Shown: in pieces, positions 1 to 6,550 of the stretch
How positions within the stretch are numbered: position 1 is the first letter of the stretch
How the letters are laid out: each line of letters starts with the position of its first letter
Source: an uncultured Bacteroidales bacterium
GTDB taxonomy: Bacteria; Bacteroidota; Bacteroidia; Bacteroidales; P3
DNA: 45,916 nt
Assembly: GCA_944321735.1 (NCBI GenBank)
Contig: CALUMK010000022.1
Location: 1 to 45,916, forward strand
Reading direction: 5' to 3'
The notes under the pieces: generated by a model
The model's input: the letters and a program-made list of their open reading frames with translations, nothing else
What the model was told of the DNA's origin: nothing
Database searches by the model: none
Position numbers and translations under genes: made by a program

Positions 1-17
1 TTTCGCTCATAATAAAA

Positions 18-64
18 AAAGTGTGTCTAAAGTTATTATTTTTTTACTTTTCTTGACACACTTT
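18..64. repeat. 10-bp perfect inverted repeat (AAAGTGTGTC / GACACACTTT)
   Basis: Arms at 18-27 and 55-64 are perfect inverted copies around a 27-base AT-rich centre. The right arm runs straight into the point where the hsdS fragment begins to read open. It could be a recombinase half-site pair, the end of a small mobile element, or a terminator hairpin. The sequence alone does not decide between these. Confidence 0.55.
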
Positions 65-365
65 AATTTACACCCTCGTAATTGGCACGCTCAATTATCT
101 GACAGCCATGAGCAACTATGATTTACGGTATCTATACTTCGTTCTGTCTGTGTTTAATTTTCAGTCGTACAAAACAGGAATGGCAATACCACATATCTAC
201 TTCAAGGATTATGGTAATGCGAAAATATATTGTCCTCCACTTTCCGAACAAAAGCGTATTGCAAATGTACTTGGAAAATTGGAGAGCAAACTCTGTTTGG
301 AGCAAAATATCTTTGTATCGTTAAACTTGCAAAAACAATATTTACTGCACCAAATGTTTATATAA
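57..365 (+). pseudogene. Truncated hsdS 3' fragment (specificity subunit, end of a target-recognition domain)
   Basis: The frame is open from just after an in-frame TGA at 54-56; the first ATG is at 108. The protein carries the typical end of a type I specificity domain: AIPHIYFKDYG, then PPLSEQKRIANVLGKLESKL, then a helix ending LLHQMFI. The first part of the recognition domain is missing, so the product cannot be a working HsdS. No promoter is seen. It ends tail to tail with, and overlapping, the half gene on the other strand. It is probably a silent or decayed recognition cassette. The missing part may lie left of the window or may have been lost near the inverted repeat at 18-64. Confidence 0.75.
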
Positions 366-369
366 ACAT
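354..369. repeat. 16-bp perfect palindrome at tail-to-tail hsdS junction
   Basis: ATGTTTATATAAACAT is its own reverse complement. It encodes Met-Phe-Ile-stop on both strands and so ends both hsdS fragments at once. All four hsdS pieces in the window end in the same residues (QMFI). Confidence 0.85.
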
Positions 370-912
370 CTGCGACAACAAATACGATTTCTGTATCTGG
401 ATTGCTTGTAAGAAAGTTTGTTCGTTCTTTATTTTGGCAAGTATTGTATCTAAGCACTTTGCAATATGTTCTTGGGTTGTTAGCTTTGGGAGAATGAGTT
501 TTAGTTTGGCCAAAGGTTGTCGAACAATCTGTGGTTGACCTGACCCGGATATAATGCTATTGAAATTTATAAACGATAGGTAATGAAACAAATATCGTTT
601 ATTTACATTTTTAGCAAAATTATCGGTATTTATAACCATGGCATTCCCCGTTATCCATGATTTAGGCTCTGTATAATTAACCGTTCCGCAAGTATTTCCA
701 CGACATGTAATGCAGATTTGTTCTTTCTCATGATTATATAAATGGTATTTACCAATAATACCATTTGCGCCATATACAAGATAACCATCTTCTGTTAAGT
801 CCGTTGAAGGAATCGTTTTAGGTTGATATATATCTGCAATGTCTTGTAAAGCAATACAATCTCCATGGTTTTGGCTCATCATATTATTGCGAATCCCTTT
901 AATTGGGGACAA
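358..912 (-). CDS. Silent half hsdS: one target-recognition domain plus C-terminal helix
   Basis: This is a single target-recognition domain of a type I restriction specificity subunit, about 170-184 residues against 400 or more for a full HsdS. Hallmarks are YLVYGANGIIGKYHLYN, WITGNAM, SGSGQPQI and the coiled segment TTQEHIAKCLDTILAKI, ending LLSQMFI. The open frame begins at TTG 912, directly after an in-frame TAA; the first ATG pair is at 882/879. The break falls exactly where the second recognition domain of the full hsdS begins, and the motif GTCCCCAATT (901-910, minus strand) resembles GTCCGCAATT found at that point in the other copies. No promoter is visible. The likely role is a donor cassette that becomes expressed only after DNA inversion. 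Alternatively it is a dead remnant. Confidence 0.75.
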   Translation of the reverse strand: MSPIKGIRNNMMSQNHGDCIALQDIADIYQPKTIPSTDLTEDGYLVYGANGIIGKYHLYNHEKEQICITCRGNTCGTVNYTEPKSWITGNAMVINTDNFAKNVNKRYLFHYLSFINFNSIISGSGQPQIVRQPLAKLKLILPKLTTQEHIAKCLDTILAKIKNEQTFLQAIQIQKSYLLSQMFI

Positions 913-1046
913 TTAATCTTTAATTTAACATCCGAATGTGTCAATATGGCAGTCTGTATACTCAATATGACATATGTGGCTTCAATTTATTCTTTGGCAC
1001 ACCTATTGTCTTAACAATATTGTATAATATTAAAAATTATTAGAAC

Positions 1047-1475
1047 ATGGCAAAAAAGAAGGTTTATGTATGCTTTGATTACGATAGAGATAAGCATTAC
1101 AAGTATTTGATGGGAGCTTGGGATGCAAATCCTAACTTTGATTTTACATTTAATGATCAATCTCCAGATGAAATTCAATCAAATGACATTTCAGTGATTA
1201 AAAGTTGTTTAACAAAGAAAATTTATGCAGCAAACTATACGATAGTTTTAGCTGGTCGAGATGCAAATAAACGACATAAAGATTCAGCACAAATTGGGTA
1301 TAAGAATTGGCAAAATTTTGAAGTCGCTCGCAGTGTAGATAATAGAAATAAACTGATAGTAGTCAAATTGCCAGAATACACTGAGGCTCCAGAGGAAGTT
1401 TATGGACATGGTGCAGATTGGGTTGATGAATTTAGTCAACATAAAATTATTGCAGCTCTCAATAATGCAATGTAA
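1047..1475 (+). CDS. TIR-like (ThsB / MTH538-type) domain protein
   Basis: The 142-residue protein is a single domain of the TIR-like fold found in Thoeris ThsB proteins. It shows an N-terminal strand KKVYVCFDYDRDKHYK, a central strand YTIVLAGRD, the signature YKNWQNFEVA (Trp88, Glu92 in the usual catalytic region) and a strand NKLIVVKLPE. In characterised Thoeris systems such proteins sense phage and make a cyclic ADP-ribose-type signal from NAD+. The next gene starts 8 bases after its stop codon, so the two are probably co-transcribed. Codon use is strongly AT-rich, unlike the second half of the window, which suggests transfer. No SIR2/SLOG ThsA effector is encoded nearby, so this is not a classical Thoeris pair. 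Promoter signals upstream are weak (TTTG at 993-996). Confidence 0.8.
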   Translation: MAKKKVYVCFDYDRDKHYKYLMGAWDANPNFDFTFNDQSPDEIQSNDISVIKSCLTKKIYAANYTIVLAGRDANKRHKDSAQIGYKNWQNFEVARSVDNRNKLIVVKLPEYTEAPEEVYGHGADWVDEFSQHKIIAALNNAM

Positions 1476-1482
1476 ACAATAA

Positions 1483-2148
1483 ATGGAATCAGAAGGAAAT
1501 TATTACGATCATTATAAAGATAGCTTCGAACAACAAAAAAACTATATACTCAAGCGAGACCGTTATACTATTGCTTTATTGGCAATGGTATCGATACTAT
1601 GCTTGAGAGTTGCTGATGTAGAGGATGTCAATGAAAATATCCAGAAAGTAATAACGCAATACGTAGAAAATATACATCTTAATATCAAATATATTGGCGT
1701 AGCTATATCTTATATTTTTCTTTGGTTGATTATACAATATTATCAAATTTGCTTAACTATTGAAAAAACTTATAAATACATTCATAGTATTGAAGAAAAA
1801 TTATCTGCAGATGGAAAATACAAGATAGAACGTGAAGGGGTGAATTATCTTAGATCATATCCTTGGTTAAAATCTCTTACTCATAGAATATATGTTTTCG
1901 TATTTCCTGTTTTTTTTATTTCTATAGCTTTTGTTTGCGCAAAAATTGAATGTGTTTATTTGGTGGAAAATGGAGCAAATTTCCCATCAATAATATCCCT
2001 GATTGCATATAGTATTAACATTTTAATGTCAATACTATACCTGTCTAATAGGTGGTGTCACGAGGAGGCCTTTTCAAGAGAATCGTATCCTGGCATAAAG
2101 TTGTGGAAGCGTATATTATTTTACTTTGGAATACAAAAGCTTCCATAA
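1483..2148 (+). CDS. Four-helix membrane protein paired with the TIR-like gene
   Basis: The 221-residue protein has about four hydrophobic segments, near residues 28-46, 66-89, 136-160 and 171-192. A charged stretch lies between helices two and three (EEKLSADGKYKIERE) and a soluble tail follows the last helix. I do not recognise a catalytic domain. It may belong to a family that annotation pipelines call RipA-like octameric membrane proteins; this is from memory and unchecked. Its 8-base spacing from the TIR-like gene, and the position of both inside a restriction-modification locus, suggest the effector of a two-gene defence module, for example a channel or membrane-disrupting protein triggered by the TIR product. 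That function is inferred from context only. Confidence 0.6.
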   Translation: MESEGNYYDHYKDSFEQQKNYILKRDRYTIALLAMVSILCLRVADVEDVNENIQKVITQYVENIHLNIKYIGVAISYIFLWLIIQYYQICLTIEKTYKYIHSIEEKLSADGKYKIEREGVNYLRSYPWLKSLTHRIYVFVFPVFFISIAFVCAKIECVYLVENGANFPSIISLIAYSINILMSILYLSNRWCHEEAFSRESYPGIKLWKRILFYFGIQKLP

Positions 2149-2200
2149 TCGGTACTACATATCACTTTCAAACATCTGAATTAGGGATGATGACTCTGTA

Positions 2201-2755
2201 ATGTCCGCAATTAGAAAAAAGCTGTTTAATTCAGTCAAAAATGAACATACAGAAAGGTGCGAAATTAATCAACTGCTTGTTTATGAACAACCTACCGCAT
2301 ACATCATTACCAATGATGAATATTCTGCGGACAAAACCTTAACTCCAGTTTTAACTGCGAATAAAGGTTTTGTTTTGGGCTATACGAACGAGGACTTTGG
2401 TATATATCAAAAGGGCGAGTGTATAATCTTTGATGATTTTACATTGGATGCCAAGTATGTGTCATTCCCTTTCAAAGTAAAATCTTCAGCAATAAAGATA
2501 CTTACGGCGAAACCTGATGTAAATCTTCGGTTTATGTTTGAATATCTATCATATTTAGAACTTAAATCCGAAGAGCACAAAAGACATTATATTTCAGAAA
2601 TAGCGTCACTTGTTATTGAGTTACCTTCAAAAGAAAAGCAAAATAGAATTGCCTATCTAATGACTTCATTGGATAATAAATTAGCTCTTGAAAAAAATAC
2701 AAGGGCAAGATATATGGATGAGAAACGTTATATGCTTTCGCAAATGTTTATATGA
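2201..2755 (+). CDS. Silent half hsdS: alternative target-recognition domain
   Basis: The 184-residue product is one specificity domain of a type I restriction enzyme. Recognisable parts are ITNDEYSADKTLTPVLTANKG, FGIYQKGECIIFDDFTLDAKYV and the C-terminal helical segment KEKQNRIAYLMTSLDNKLALEKN, ending MLSQMFI. It starts ATG-TCC-GCA-ATT, and GTCCGCAATT at 2203-2212 also occurs in the full hsdS (3291-3300, minus strand) where the second recognition domain begins. It lies tail to tail with the full hsdS and overlaps it by 8 bases. Inversion between the two motifs would replace the C-terminal domain of the expressed HsdS with this one. No promoter of its own is evident. Confidence 0.8.
   Translation: MSAIRKKLFNSVKNEHTERCEINQLLVYEQPTAYIITNDEYSADKTLTPVLTANKGFVLGYTNEDFGIYQKGECIIFDDFTLDAKYVSFPFKVKSSAIKILTAKPDVNLRFMFEYLSYLELKSEEHKRHYISEIASLVIELPSKEKQNRIAYLMTSLDNKLALEKNTRARYMDEKRYMLSQMFI
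2203..2212 (+). repeat. Candidate inversion core GTCCGCAATT, copy in half gene
   Basis: The identical 10-mer is present in inverted orientation at 3291-3300 inside the full hsdS, and a one-mismatch copy lies at 901-910. In all three genes it encodes the residues around Ser-Ala/Pro-Ile at the start of a recognition domain. Confidence 0.5.
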
Positions 2756-2768
2756 ACATCTGCGAAAG
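2735..2768. repeat. 34-bp near-perfect palindrome at tail-to-tail hsdS junction
   Basis: Two 17-base arms (2735-2751, 2752-2768) match at 15 of 17 positions. The centre encodes Met-Phe-Ile-stop on both strands. It is the mirror axis of the hsdS pair and may also serve as a bidirectional terminator or as part of a recombination structure. Confidence 0.8.
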
Positions 2769-3968
2769 TAGATATTGTTTCTGTTTATTCAAGTTAATTG
2801 CGTACATATCTTCATGCTCTATCTTCATTTGAAAAGTGGAAAGCAATGTCATTATCCGTTGTTGCTTATCTAATGTTGGTACAATTATGCTGACTTTAGA
2901 TAAGTCTTTCTTCTGAATATTTGGCAAGCCGCTGCCAATTCGGAGTGTCATTATATCCGCTTCTTTCCATTTTAAGAAATGGAACAGAAATAATGCTGAT
3001 ATTCTAGCTGTTGGTTTGATATGTAAGGTGTAACAATGTCCACCACTCCAGAACTTAGAGCTATTATATTGGACATAACCACAAGAATTGCCCCCCTCAC
3101 TGATCGAAATTGTACCAGCCTCAGTGTTATAATCATCATAGTAACCAGAGGGCATAATACCACCATTCATAACATAATACTTCCCATTTTTACTAAGTTG
3201 ATTTCCGTTTACTTGTTGTCCTTTGGTTATTTCAGCCAATTCCGAAAGAGATTTTTCTTCTCCTGGCAGATTAGAATATAGCTCCTGATAAATTGCGGAC
3301 TTTAATTTTTTCAAATCCTCAATGATTTTGTTTTGAGTAGTAATGCGTCGTTCAATAAGCAGTAATAAATCTGCAATTTTCTTTTGTTCTTCTACTGATG
3401 GCAATCCGATTTTAATAGATTTGATTTGCTCAAAATTTAACCCCTGCCTATTTCCTCCAGCTTGAAAACTTTCTATTTGTTTTTGACCATATTGAGACAA
3501 CAAAAAATTGCAAAGGAAAGAGGGTATAAGTTTTTTATTCGCACGAATAATGCAAACGTGCTGATTTACGTTACCACCTACTATCTGTTGATTTACCAAG
3601 GCGCTACGACCGATGGAAGCACCCGTTATATTAAGAAGTACGTCATCTAACTGTAATTCTGTATTCTTTTGCCGTTGATGGGTATTTTCATCTATATATG
3701 CAATATCATCCAATATCAGATGTCCTAATCCCACATTCTGACTACGTACAAAAGGATGACCTTCAGATTTATATACAGATTCACCGCCTCTCGGTGTCAC
3801 CCCGCTACCTACTTTAGTAGTTAATTCACCTATAATACTCTTTTTCCATTCTCTCGTAAACTCTGGAAATCTCAGATCCGGAACATTGGGTCTTGGGGTT
3901 CCTGAAGTTTTCGCATTGAGGATTCCATTTTGACAGTTTTCTCCTATGGATTCTTTATGTTTTTCCAT
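2748..3968 (-). CDS. hsdS: Type I restriction-modification specificity subunit HsdS (expressed copy)
   Basis: HsdS chooses the DNA sequence read by the HsdM/HsdR complex. The 406-residue protein has two recognition domains, one on each side of a helical spacer. The first begins PNVPDLRFPEFTREWKK and has TPRGGESVYKSEGHPFVRSQNV. The spacer is SVEEQKKIADLLLLIERRITTQNKIIEDLKKLKSAIYQEL. The second contains YVMNGGIMPSGYYDDYN and FWSGGHCYTLHI and ends LLSQMFI. I chose ATG 3968 because the longer frame (from 4043) overlaps the upstream ORF6N gene by 67 bases, whereas 3968 leaves an 8-base gap typical of an operon. It is the last gene of the hsdR-to-hsdS operon. The second half is probably interchangeable with the neighbouring half genes. 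Confidence 0.9.
   Translation of the reverse strand: MEKHKESIGENCQNGILNAKTSGTPRPNVPDLRFPEFTREWKKSIIGELTTKVGSGVTPRGGESVYKSEGHPFVRSQNVGLGHLILDDIAYIDENTHQRQKNTELQLDDVLLNITGASIGRSALVNQQIVGGNVNQHVCIIRANKKLIPSFLCNFLLSQYGQKQIESFQAGGNRQGLNFEQIKSIKIGLPSVEEQKKIADLLLLIERRITTQNKIIEDLKKLKSAIYQELYSNLPGEEKSLSELAEITKGQQVNGNQLSKNGKYYVMNGGIMPSGYYDDYNTEAGTISISEGGNSCGYVQYNSSKFWSGGHCYTLHIKPTARISALFLFHFLKWKEADIMTLRIGSGLPNIQKKDLSKVSIIVPTLDKQQRIMTLLSTFQMKIEHEDMYAINLNKQKQYLLSQMFI
3291..3300 (-). repeat. Candidate inversion core GTCCGCAATT, copy in expressed hsdS
   Basis: Exact inverted partner of 2203-2212. It lies at the end of the central helical spacer (KSAIYQ), the usual crossover point for swapping HsdS C-terminal recognition domains. 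Confidence 0.5.
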
Positions 3969-3976
3969 GGTTGTTG

Positions 3977-4921
3977 TTACTTTCTGATTTTCGTGATTAG
4001 TTCGTTGGCTGAGATGTCTCGCATCAAGGTGAAACCAAACCACTTTTTGCCTAAATCTTTGATGGACGATCCTATGTGGTACACCTCATCGTCAATAAGC
4101 AAGAATCGGTCGTGCGCTTTGTTGAATTGCATTATTTCTATGGGCGGATATTGAACGTTGTGGCGGTCAACATCCAATTGGAACCGGCTGCTGATACGCT
4201 GCGTATAGATGGTTGCCATCACTCCGTTTTGTCTTTTGTCAAGCAATGCAAGCACGGTGTCATCCACATAGTTGTCAATCAAAACGATTGAATGCTTGGC
4301 CTTTCGTATCAAATCAGACACGAAACGGTAAGCGTCAAACACTTGCCCGTCATAGAATATGCCTTGCGAGGGTGGAATGTTTGCGTCCAACCTTTTGAAA
4401 ACCTCCTCAATGCGTTTGTCCGTCGACTCCTGATGCTGTTTCATTTCCAGTTGATGGTATTCTATCGTTTCAAGCCGCTGGAAAAGTTGGGCATTGGTGG
4501 CGATGAAACGGCGCATGGACACAAAGGCTCGCATGATGCGGATATTCACATCTACGGCAGTTTGTGATTTCAAGACAGAGCTAAGCATGGCGATACCTTG
4601 CTCCGTGAAAGCGTAAGGTGATTTTCTTGCACCCATTATTATTGAATTGGATATCACAGATTGTGATTTCCAATTCTCAAATTCCTCTTTGTTCAGTTGA
4701 AACATGAAATCATCAGGAAATCTCTCGATGTTTCGTTTTACAGCTTGGTTCAACACTCTGGTTTCCACGCCGTACAACTGAGCCAAATCTTTGTCAATCA
4801 TGACTTGCTGGCCTCTGATAACTCGAATCATCGGCTTTATGTCAATAACCTCTGGTAACTGGTCGCTATTTGCGACCGGTTCGTTTGCCTTGTCCTCTAC
4901 CTTTTCCCTGTCTTTCGCCAT
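3977..4921 (-). CDS. ORF6N-domain protein with C-terminal phospholipase-D-like domain
   Basis: The 314-residue protein begins with an ORF6N DNA-binding domain at about residues 28-120 (VIRGQQVMIDKDLAQLYGVETRVLNQAVKRN, RFPDDFMFQL, SPYAFTEQGIAMLSS). A coiled segment follows at about 140-185. The C-terminal half resembles a phospholipase-D-like fold, with a strand SIVLIDNYVDD and an HxRxxxxD motif (HDRFLLID, then GSS), close to the HxKxxxxD motif of PLD-type nucleases. Genes with ORF6N domains occur in phages and often within Bacteroides type I restriction loci. It lies 52 bases after hsdM and 8 bases before hsdS, so it should be co-transcribed with both. The role in the restriction system is unknown: a regulator, or an accessory nuclease. 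Confidence 0.8.
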   Translation of the reverse strand: MAKDREKVEDKANEPVANSDQLPEVIDIKPMIRVIRGQQVMIDKDLAQLYGVETRVLNQAVKRNIERFPDDFMFQLNKEEFENWKSQSVISNSIIMGARKSPYAFTEQGIAMLSSVLKSQTAVDVNIRIMRAFVSMRRFIATNAQLFQRLETIEYHQLEMKQHQESTDKRIEEVFKRLDANIPPSQGIFYDGQVFDAYRFVSDLIRKAKHSIVLIDNYVDDTVLALLDKRQNGVMATIYTQRISSRFQLDVDRHNVQYPPIEIMQFNKAHDRFLLIDDEVYHIGSSIKDLGKKWFGFTLMRDISANELITKIRK

Positions 4922-4935
4922 AGCTTATAGATCTT

Positions 4936-4956
4936 GAAGTCGCAAATTGCGACTTC
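4936..4956. promoter_or_regulatory. Perfect 21-nt palindrome between hsdM and ORF6N gene
   Basis: Arms GAAGTCGCAA (4936-4945) and TTGCGACTTC (4947-4956) flank one A. The site lies 15 bases upstream of the ORF6N start. It could be an operator for autoregulation by the ORF6N protein or an RNA hairpin between two operon genes. There is no T-tract typical of a terminator. Confidence 0.55.
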
Positions 4957-4973
4957 CAATTTCACATTTAGAA

Positions 4974-6524
4974 TTATACAATTCCCAACTCTTTCAGATA
5001 TACTTCAATCTCCTTATCCAACTCAGCACGTTTGGCTTCCAGTTCCTTGATTTCCGCCATTACCGCCTTGATATCAATCGGTTCTTCTTCCTCGAAAGTA
5101 TCCACATAGCGAGGAATATTCAGGTTATAGTCGTTGTCGGCAACCTCTTGCAGCGTGGCAAGATGACTGTACTTTTCTATCTCCTTGCGGTCTCGGTAGG
5201 TTTCGACTATCTTCTGAATATGCTGCGGACGGAGTTTGTTTTGCGTCTTGACTTTCTCAAACTCCTTGCTGGCATCAATGAACAGGATGTTGTCATCCTC
5301 CTTGCGGCATTTCTTCAACACGAGGATGCAAGTCGGTATGCTCGTACCATAGAAAATGTTGGCAGGCAGACCGATGATGGCATCTATGTAGTTCTTCTTC
5401 TCAATGAGGAAACGGCGAATAACCCCCTCGGCGTTCCCACGGAACAACACGCCATGCGGAGCGACACAGGCCATCGTGCCGCCCTCGTTCAAGTGGTAAA
5501 TCATATGGAGGATAAAGGCGTAGTCGGCTGTTTTCTTAGGAGCGAGCCGTCCGGCCTTGCTGAAACGGTCATCGTTGTTGAATTTGTCGGCGGCAGTCCA
5601 TTCGGCGGAGAACGGTGGATTTGCGACTACCGCATCAAACTGCGTGTCGCCAAAAGCATCCCATTCTAGTGTATCGCCGTTCTCAATCTTGAAGTTGCTG
5701 AATTTGATGCCATGCAGCAGCATGTTCATTCGGGCAAGGTTGTAAGTGGTCGGATTCTTCTCTTGTCCGTAAATATCCACGGCATGACCTACTTTCGCCG
5801 CACGAAGAAGCAACGAGCCGCTACCGCAAGTCGGGTCATACACATTGCGAAGCCTTGTATGTCCGATAAAGACAATTTCAGCTAATATCTGGCTGACTTC
5901 CTGCGGAGTATAGAACTCTCCGGCTTTCTTTCCGGCACCGGCCGCGAACTGCCCGATCATATACTCGTAGGCATCGCCAAGGATATCAATCTCGTTCGAG
6001 GCTTCTACGCCAAACTTTATATCATCCAATGCCAAAAGGACATTGCTGACGAGAGTGTTCTTGTCATCTGCCGTCTTGCCCAATTTAGGAGACGCAAGGT
6101 CAATGTCAGAGAAAAGTCCCCCGAAATCTTCCTCGCTGTCATGTCCCAATGTGCTGTCTTCGATGCGCTTCAACGAGCGTTCAAGGAGGGGCAATATGTT
6201 CTCTTTCTTTTTTATCCGGTCAATTACCGATGAAAAGAGGTAAGTCGGTTCTGTGAAGTAGCCGACACCTTCCAAGCATTGCTTTTTCAGTTCCTCTTGC
6301 AGTTCGGCGGCATCTTCACCTTCCTTGTTCCACAACTCCTTGAATGATACTTCGTCATCCACCAAAGCATTGTTGGCATAGGCTTCTATTTTCTCCGAAA
6401 GGTATTTGTAGAAGATAAAGCCCAACGTGAAATACATGAAATCACTGGCCGACATATTGCCGCGCAGTTTATTGGCCACTTCCCAAAGCTGGTCACGGAG
6501 TTTCTGTTGCAATTCTTCGCTCAT
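4974..6524 (-). CDS. hsdM: Type I restriction-modification DNA methyltransferase subunit HsdM
   Basis: HsdM transfers a methyl group from S-adenosylmethionine to adenine at the site chosen by HsdS, and is also needed for restriction. The 516-residue protein has the N-terminal helical domain (SDFMYFTLGFIFYKYLSEK), the GEFYTPQEVSQILAEI region, the SAM-binding motif DPTCGSGSLLLRAAK at about residues 230-244 and the catalytic NPPF motif at about 302-305. The C-terminal coiled segment (IKELEAKRAELDKEIEVYLKELG) is the usual HsdS contact helix. Full length is normal for the family. The gene starts 18 bases after the GIY-YIG stop; a pentanucleotide repeat fills this gap. Confidence 0.97.
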   Translation of the reverse strand: MSEELQQKLRDQLWEVANKLRGNMSASDFMYFTLGFIFYKYLSEKIEAYANNALVDDEVSFKELWNKEGEDAAELQEELKKQCLEGVGYFTEPTYLFSSVIDRIKKKENILPLLERSLKRIEDSTLGHDSEEDFGGLFSDIDLASPKLGKTADDKNTLVSNVLLALDDIKFGVEASNEIDILGDAYEYMIGQFAAGAGKKAGEFYTPQEVSQILAEIVFIGHTRLRNVYDPTCGSGSLLLRAAKVGHAVDIYGQEKNPTTYNLARMNMLLHGIKFSNFKIENGDTLEWDAFGDTQFDAVVANPPFSAEWTAADKFNNDDRFSKAGRLAPKKTADYAFILHMIYHLNEGGTMACVAPHGVLFRGNAEGVIRRFLIEKKNYIDAIIGLPANIFYGTSIPTCILVLKKCRKEDDNILFIDASKEFEKVKTQNKLRPQHIQKIVETYRDRKEIEKYSHLATLQEVADNDYNLNIPRYVDTFEEEEPIDIKAVMAEIKELEAKRAELDKEIEVYLKELGIV

Positions 6525-6530
6525 ATGATA

Positions 6531-6550
6531 TTCTATTCTATTCTATTCTA
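6531..6550. repeat. Pentanucleotide tandem repeat (TTCTA)x4 in front of hsdM
   Basis: Four perfect TTCTA units run from 6531 to 6550; the flanking TA extends the pattern. On the coding strand the stop codon of the GIY-YIG gene lies in the first unit, and the tract fills the 18-base space before the hsdM ATG at 6524. A change in copy number would alter the spacing of the hsdM translation start without altering either protein. Confidence 0.85.

Noticed and set aside
1047-2148. Classical Thoeris system
   Set aside because: The TIR-like half fits, but no ThsA protein with SIR2/SLOG domains is present; the partner is a membrane protein.
3977-4921. Prophage remnant
   Set aside because: The ORF6N domain is phage-like, but no phage structural, lysis or integrase genes are nearby and the gene is set inside the hsd operon.
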